This document shows, piece after piece, positions 5,190 to 7,310 of a stretch of DNA of 7,310 nt; the stretch's first letter is position 1; every line of letters begins with the position of its first letter. The stretch spans positions 1 to 7,310 of the forward strand of contig JAUYFZ010000017.1 of NCBI GenBank assembly GCA_030689585.1. Direction: 5' to 3'. The notes under the pieces are model-generated. The model saw nothing but the letters and a program-made list of their open reading frames with translations, had not been told where the DNA came from and searched no databases. The position numbers and the translations under genes were made by a program. This stretch comes from Rhodocyclaceae bacterium. GTDB taxonomy: Bacteria; Pseudomonadota; Gammaproteobacteria; Burkholderiales; Rhodocyclaceae.

Positions 5190-5410
5190 CTACTCAGGTC
5201 AGCATCAATCTCACTCCCCTTTCAGGGGAGGGTTAGGGTGGGGATGGGGTAAAAGTTGCGCGACATTTGTAACTGATTGAATTTACTTGAATCACAATTT
5301 CCCCATCCCCCTCCCAACCTCCCCCTTGAAGGGGGAGGAGTAAGAGGCTCCGACTTGAGTGCAAACGTTAGCCCTTCAAGGGGAGGGTTGGGGAGGGGAG
5401 GGGGTATGTC
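5186..5410 (-). repeat. repeat element B: inverted copy of element A between convergent genes
   Basis: The left edge is GTAACTACTCAGGTC (5186-5200), whose TAA is the stop codon of the TPR gene. The body matches element A only when reverse-complemented: 5224-5283 with 1834-1893, and 5322-5383 with 1714-1775. It contains a perfect palindrome, CTCCCCCTT-G-AAGGGGGAG (9-bp arms, ~5320-5338), flanked by GGGGATGGGG (5241-5249) and CCCCATCCCC (5301-5310) arms that can fold into a larger hairpin over a 50-nt A/T-rich spacer. A second arm, CCCTTCAAGGGGAGGG (5372-5387), has no partner within the element. It lies between two convergent genes, so it could also help end both transcripts, although there is no T-run typical of an intrinsic terminator. 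There is no credible gene in it. Confidence 0.85.
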
Positions 5411-5417
5411 TTTCACC

Positions 5418-7064
5418 CTAGAGTTCAAATCGTTTGATTAGGGTGCGCAATTCATCCACTTCTTTCATCACCCCCGTCGTGGATTGGCGGGCACTTTGGG
5501 TATCGAGGTTGTTTTCTGCGACCAATTGAGACAGTTGCTCCACGTTATGGGCCATTTCTTGAGTGGCGACAGATTGTTGTGAAGTGGCGGCGGCAATTTG
5601 TTGCGCCATATCGGTCACTTCATTCGTCGCGGTCATAATCTTGAAGATGGTATCGCTGGTGGCGGTGATGCTGGCGATGCTGGCATCGACTTCGTGGCCC
5701 GCCTGTTCAATGGATTCAACCGCACTTTTCGAGATGGATTGAATGTCGGCCACCATGTTGGAAATATCGGTCGTCGACAAAGCCGTTCGTTCGGCCAACT
5801 TGCGCACTTCATCGGCGACCACCGCAAAACCGCGTCCGGCTTCACCGGCGCGGGCGGCTTCGATGGCCGCATTAAGGGCCAAGAGATTGGTTTGATCGGC
5901 AATTTCTTTGATGACATGACTCATGGCATCCACACGGGCCACCGAGGTTGTAATCTCTCTGATCGTCTTGGAGGACATCTCTACGCCATGCACCACCTTG
6001 CCGATGCTGCCCATGCTCTCGACCATTTGCTGATTGCTGATGCGCACAATATCTTGCGCGGTGACGGCGGCGTCTACCGTGGTTTTCGCATTGGCGGCCA
6101 CTTCTGCAATGGACTGGCTGGTTTCCTCTGTTTCGACCGCGACATCCCGCGCCCGATCCAGTTGTTGATCTGAGCGTAGCGTGACCTGCTCAATGTTGAC
6201 TTGAAGTGTGCCGCAGTAGCCGCTGATACGCGCCGAGGATTGAGCGATTCCCGTCATGGCCTCGCGTAATCCTTGCTGCATTTTGGCCAGCGCATTGAAG
6301 CATTGCCCGATTTCGTTGTCATGACCTTCGGGGATGGCGTTGTTGAGCTTACCCTGTGCGATATGGTCGAATTGACTGGCCATTTGCCGGAGCGGGGTCA
6401 CAATGGAACGTATCAAAAATACGCCCGCGAGGAAGGCGAGTAGCACGCCTAGCACCGTACCGCCGACGGCCAAGGCCCGCACGAATTCATAGCGTGACAG
6501 AGAATGTTCATATTCTTCGCGCGCTGTTCGGAGCGTGACCGTGAGCAGGGTGTCCGCAATGCCACTGGCCTCCACATAGAGAGGATTCACTTTGGACAGC
6601 AAAATTTCATTGGTTTTGTTGAAGTCGCCCTGATTGACCGCTTCCATGGCCGCCTGAAGACCTTCCGTGACATAACGAGCGCGTGCAGCGGCGTATTTAT
6701 CGGCCAACGCACGTTCTTCAGGAACCAGATTGCGTGCGTTGTAGTCTTTCCATAACGCGGTGATTTCATCCCGATTTTTACTGATCGTTTCGGTATGTTT
6801 GGAGAGCGGATGGTCGTGCGCCTTGGCAAAAGCATGGGTGGGGTCGTGTTGCAGGCTCAACATGATTTGGACACGATTGTCATTCATCAATCGCACGACA
6901 TGGCTCAATATCACCGCCGGTTCTAACCGGTCGCGATAAGTGGCTTCCAGCGAAGCGTGCGTAACGGCAATGCCGCCAATGCCGACGGCCCCTCCGCCCG
7001 CCATCATAAGGGCCATGAACCCCAAAACAAGGGCCAGAAGCGTCTTAATGCTGAGGTGATTCAT
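5418..7064 (-). CDS. methyl-accepting chemotaxis protein (4HB sensor, HAMP, MA signalling domain)
   Basis: The product is 548 aa. TM1 is residues ~9-34. A periplasmic four-helix-bundle sensor covers ~35-188 ([19 protein letters not shown] near its start resembles the 4HB_MCP class), TM2 is ~192-214 and HAMP ~215-267 ([18 protein letters not shown]). The cytoplasmic signalling domain runs to the end, with the conserved hairpin tip at ~385-430 ([33 protein letters not shown]), the contact site for CheA and CheW. The C-terminus is LIKRFEL, without the NWETF-type pentapeptide that tethers CheR/CheB in some receptors. I chose ATG 7064 because GGGA at 7077-7074 sits 9 nt ahead. The frame is also open to a TTG at 7079, but that lies within the ribosome binding site. 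The ligand cannot be told from sequence. Repeat arms flank the gene on both sides. Confidence 0.95.
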   Translation of the reverse strand: MNHLSIKTLLALVLGFMALMMAGGGAVGIGGIAVTHASLEATYRDRLEPAVILSHVVRLMNDNRVQIMLSLQHDPTHAFAKAHDHPLSKHTETISKNRDEITALWKDYNARNLVPEERALADKYAAARARYVTEGLQAAMEAVNQGDFNKTNEILLSKVNPLYVEASGIADTLLTVTLRTAREEYEHSLSRYEFVRALAVGGTVLGVLLAFLAGVFLIRSIVTPLRQMASQFDHIAQGKLNNAIPEGHDNEIGQCFNALAKMQQGLREAMTGIAQSSARISGYCGTLQVNIEQVTLRSDQQLDRARDVAVETEETSQSIAEVAANAKTTVDAAVTAQDIVRISNQQMVESMGSIGKVVHGVEMSSKTIREITTSVARVDAMSHVIKEIADQTNLLALNAAIEAARAGEAGRGFAVVADEVRKLAERTALSTTDISNMVADIQSISKSAVESIEQAGHEVDASIASITATSDTIFKIMTATNEVTDMAQQIAAATSQQSVATQEMAHNVEQLSQLVAENNLDTQSARQSTTGVMKEVDELRTLIKRFEL

Positions 7065-7073
7065 GTTTTTTAT

Positions 7074-7078
7074 TCCCA
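7074..7078 (-). promoter_or_regulatory. ribosome binding site of the chemoreceptor gene
   Basis: TGGGA on the minus strand lies 9 nt before ATG 7064-7062, with an A-rich spacer. It supports this start over the in-frame TTG five codons upstream. Confidence 0.6.
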
Positions 7079-7116
7079 AGGCTAGTTATTTATTAATAGT
7101 TGCGAAAGCTCTTGCA

Positions 7117-7157
7117 CCCATCCCCCTCCCAACCTCCCCCTTGAAGGGGGAGGAGTA
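7117..7157 (+). repeat. 41-bp direct repeat of an element B arm, upstream of the chemoreceptor
   Basis: Bases 7117-7157 are identical to 5302-5342 (41 of 41) in the same orientation. The segment includes the CCCATCCCCC arm and the full CTCCCCCTT-G-AAGGGGGAG palindrome. It leads directly into the 30-bp tandem array. Together with 5372-5400 it places inverted repeat arms on both sides of the chemoreceptor gene. Confidence 0.9.
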
Positions 7158-7310
7158 TCTCTCCCTCCCCTTCAAGGGGGAGGAGTATCTCTCCCTCCCC
7201 TTCAAGGGGGAGGAGTATCTCTCCCTCCCCTTCAAGGGAGAGGAGCATCTCTCCCTCCCCTTCAAGGGGGAGGAGCATTTCTCCCTCCCCTTCAAGGGGG
7301 AGGAGCATCT
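7131..7310. repeat. 30-bp tandem repeat array with palindromic core
   Basis: Five units of exactly 30 bp run 7161-7190, 7191-7220, 7221-7250, 7251-7280 and 7281-7310. A sixth, variant unit (7131-7160) has central G in place of C. Each consists of CTCCCTCCCC, TTCAAGGGGG and AGGAG(T/C)AT(C/T)T. Units differ at only a few positions; the T-to-C change in the last part groups 7221-7310 together. The core CCCCTT-C-AAGGGG is palindromic in every unit. The array continues past the right edge. Because 30 is a multiple of 3, some frames stay open and yield 10-residue periodic peptides; I regard these as artefacts. The array is in the promoter region of the minus-strand chemoreceptor gene, and I could not find a clear sigma70 or sigma28 promoter between it and the start codon. 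Confidence 0.95.

Noticed and set aside
5210..5410. Intrinsic terminator pair between the convergent genes
   Set aside because: The stems are strong but lack the following T-run on either strand. The same sequences occur in non-terminal positions, so they are better described as repeats.
5222..5428. 68-aa minus-strand frame across element B
   Set aside because: Repeat-derived Pro/Leu-rich frame that overlaps the end of the chemoreceptor gene; no independent support.
5598..6173. 191-aa plus-strand frame opposite the chemoreceptor gene
   Set aside because: Antisense shadow of the highly conserved signalling domain; its composition is rich in His/Gly/Asp and has no recognisable domain.
7086..7308. 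Two overlapping minus-strand frames giving 10-residue periodic peptides
   Set aside because: They exist only because the 30-bp repeat length is a multiple of three. No start signal or domain supports translation.
7131..7310. CRISPR array
   Set aside because: The repeats are directly adjacent with no unique spacers, so this is a simple tandem array.

Overview
The window looks like chromosomal DNA from a Gram-negative proteobacterium, most likely beta or gamma. The evidence is an outer-membrane beta-barrel protein with a Sec signal peptide, an MSHA-type type IV pilin, a classical two-transmembrane chemoreceptor, and a TPR protein fused to a heptosyltransferase-like (GT9-type) domain. Base composition appears intermediate. 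Gene ends are surrounded by G/C-rich palindromic repeats of the CTCCCC-TT(C/G)AA-GGGGAG kind, which are widespread in several environmental proteobacteria. I cannot name a genus from the sequence alone.

Layout. Bases 1-190 (-): N-terminal part of an Rpn/YhgA-like PD-(D/E)XK nuclease, read from a GTG start and cut by the window edge. Bases 191-410: non-coding leader with a 34-bp near-perfect palindrome. Bases 410-437: intrinsic terminator. Bases 462-1079 (-): outer-membrane beta-barrel protein with a good sigma70 promoter. Bases 1228-1599 (+): divergent XRE-family regulator. Bases 1603-1968: repeat element 'A' with stacked hairpins, a 7-bp G-rich tandem repeat and inverted repeats. Bases 1993-2589 (+): coiled-coil plus PD-(D/E)XK protein (DUF3782-like). 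Bases 2652-3101 (+): MshA-like prepilin. Bases 3164-3484 (-): small protein of unknown function with a good ribosome binding site and its own terminator. Bases 3483-5189 (+): TPR-glycosyltransferase whose apparent start codon overlaps the start codon of the small minus-strand gene. Bases 5186-5410: repeat element 'B'. Bases 5418-7064 (-): methyl-accepting chemotaxis protein. Bases 7117-7310: further repeat arms followed by a perfectly phased 30-bp tandem array that runs off the window.

The genes do not form one operon or an obvious pathway. Envelope and surface functions recur (porin-like barrel, pilin, glycosyltransferase, chemoreceptor), and two PD-(D/E)XK nuclease-like genes lie among the repeats.

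The most notable signal is the repeat family. Elements A and B are collinear over about 160-180 bp when one is reverse-complemented, yet both carry the same 15-nt motif GTAACTACTCAGGTC at their left edge in the same orientation. The simplest reading is a non-autonomous element with 15-bp terminal inverted repeats, of which each copy keeps one recognisable end. Both recognisable ends sit at the 3' end of a gene, and in one case the motif supplies the stop codon.
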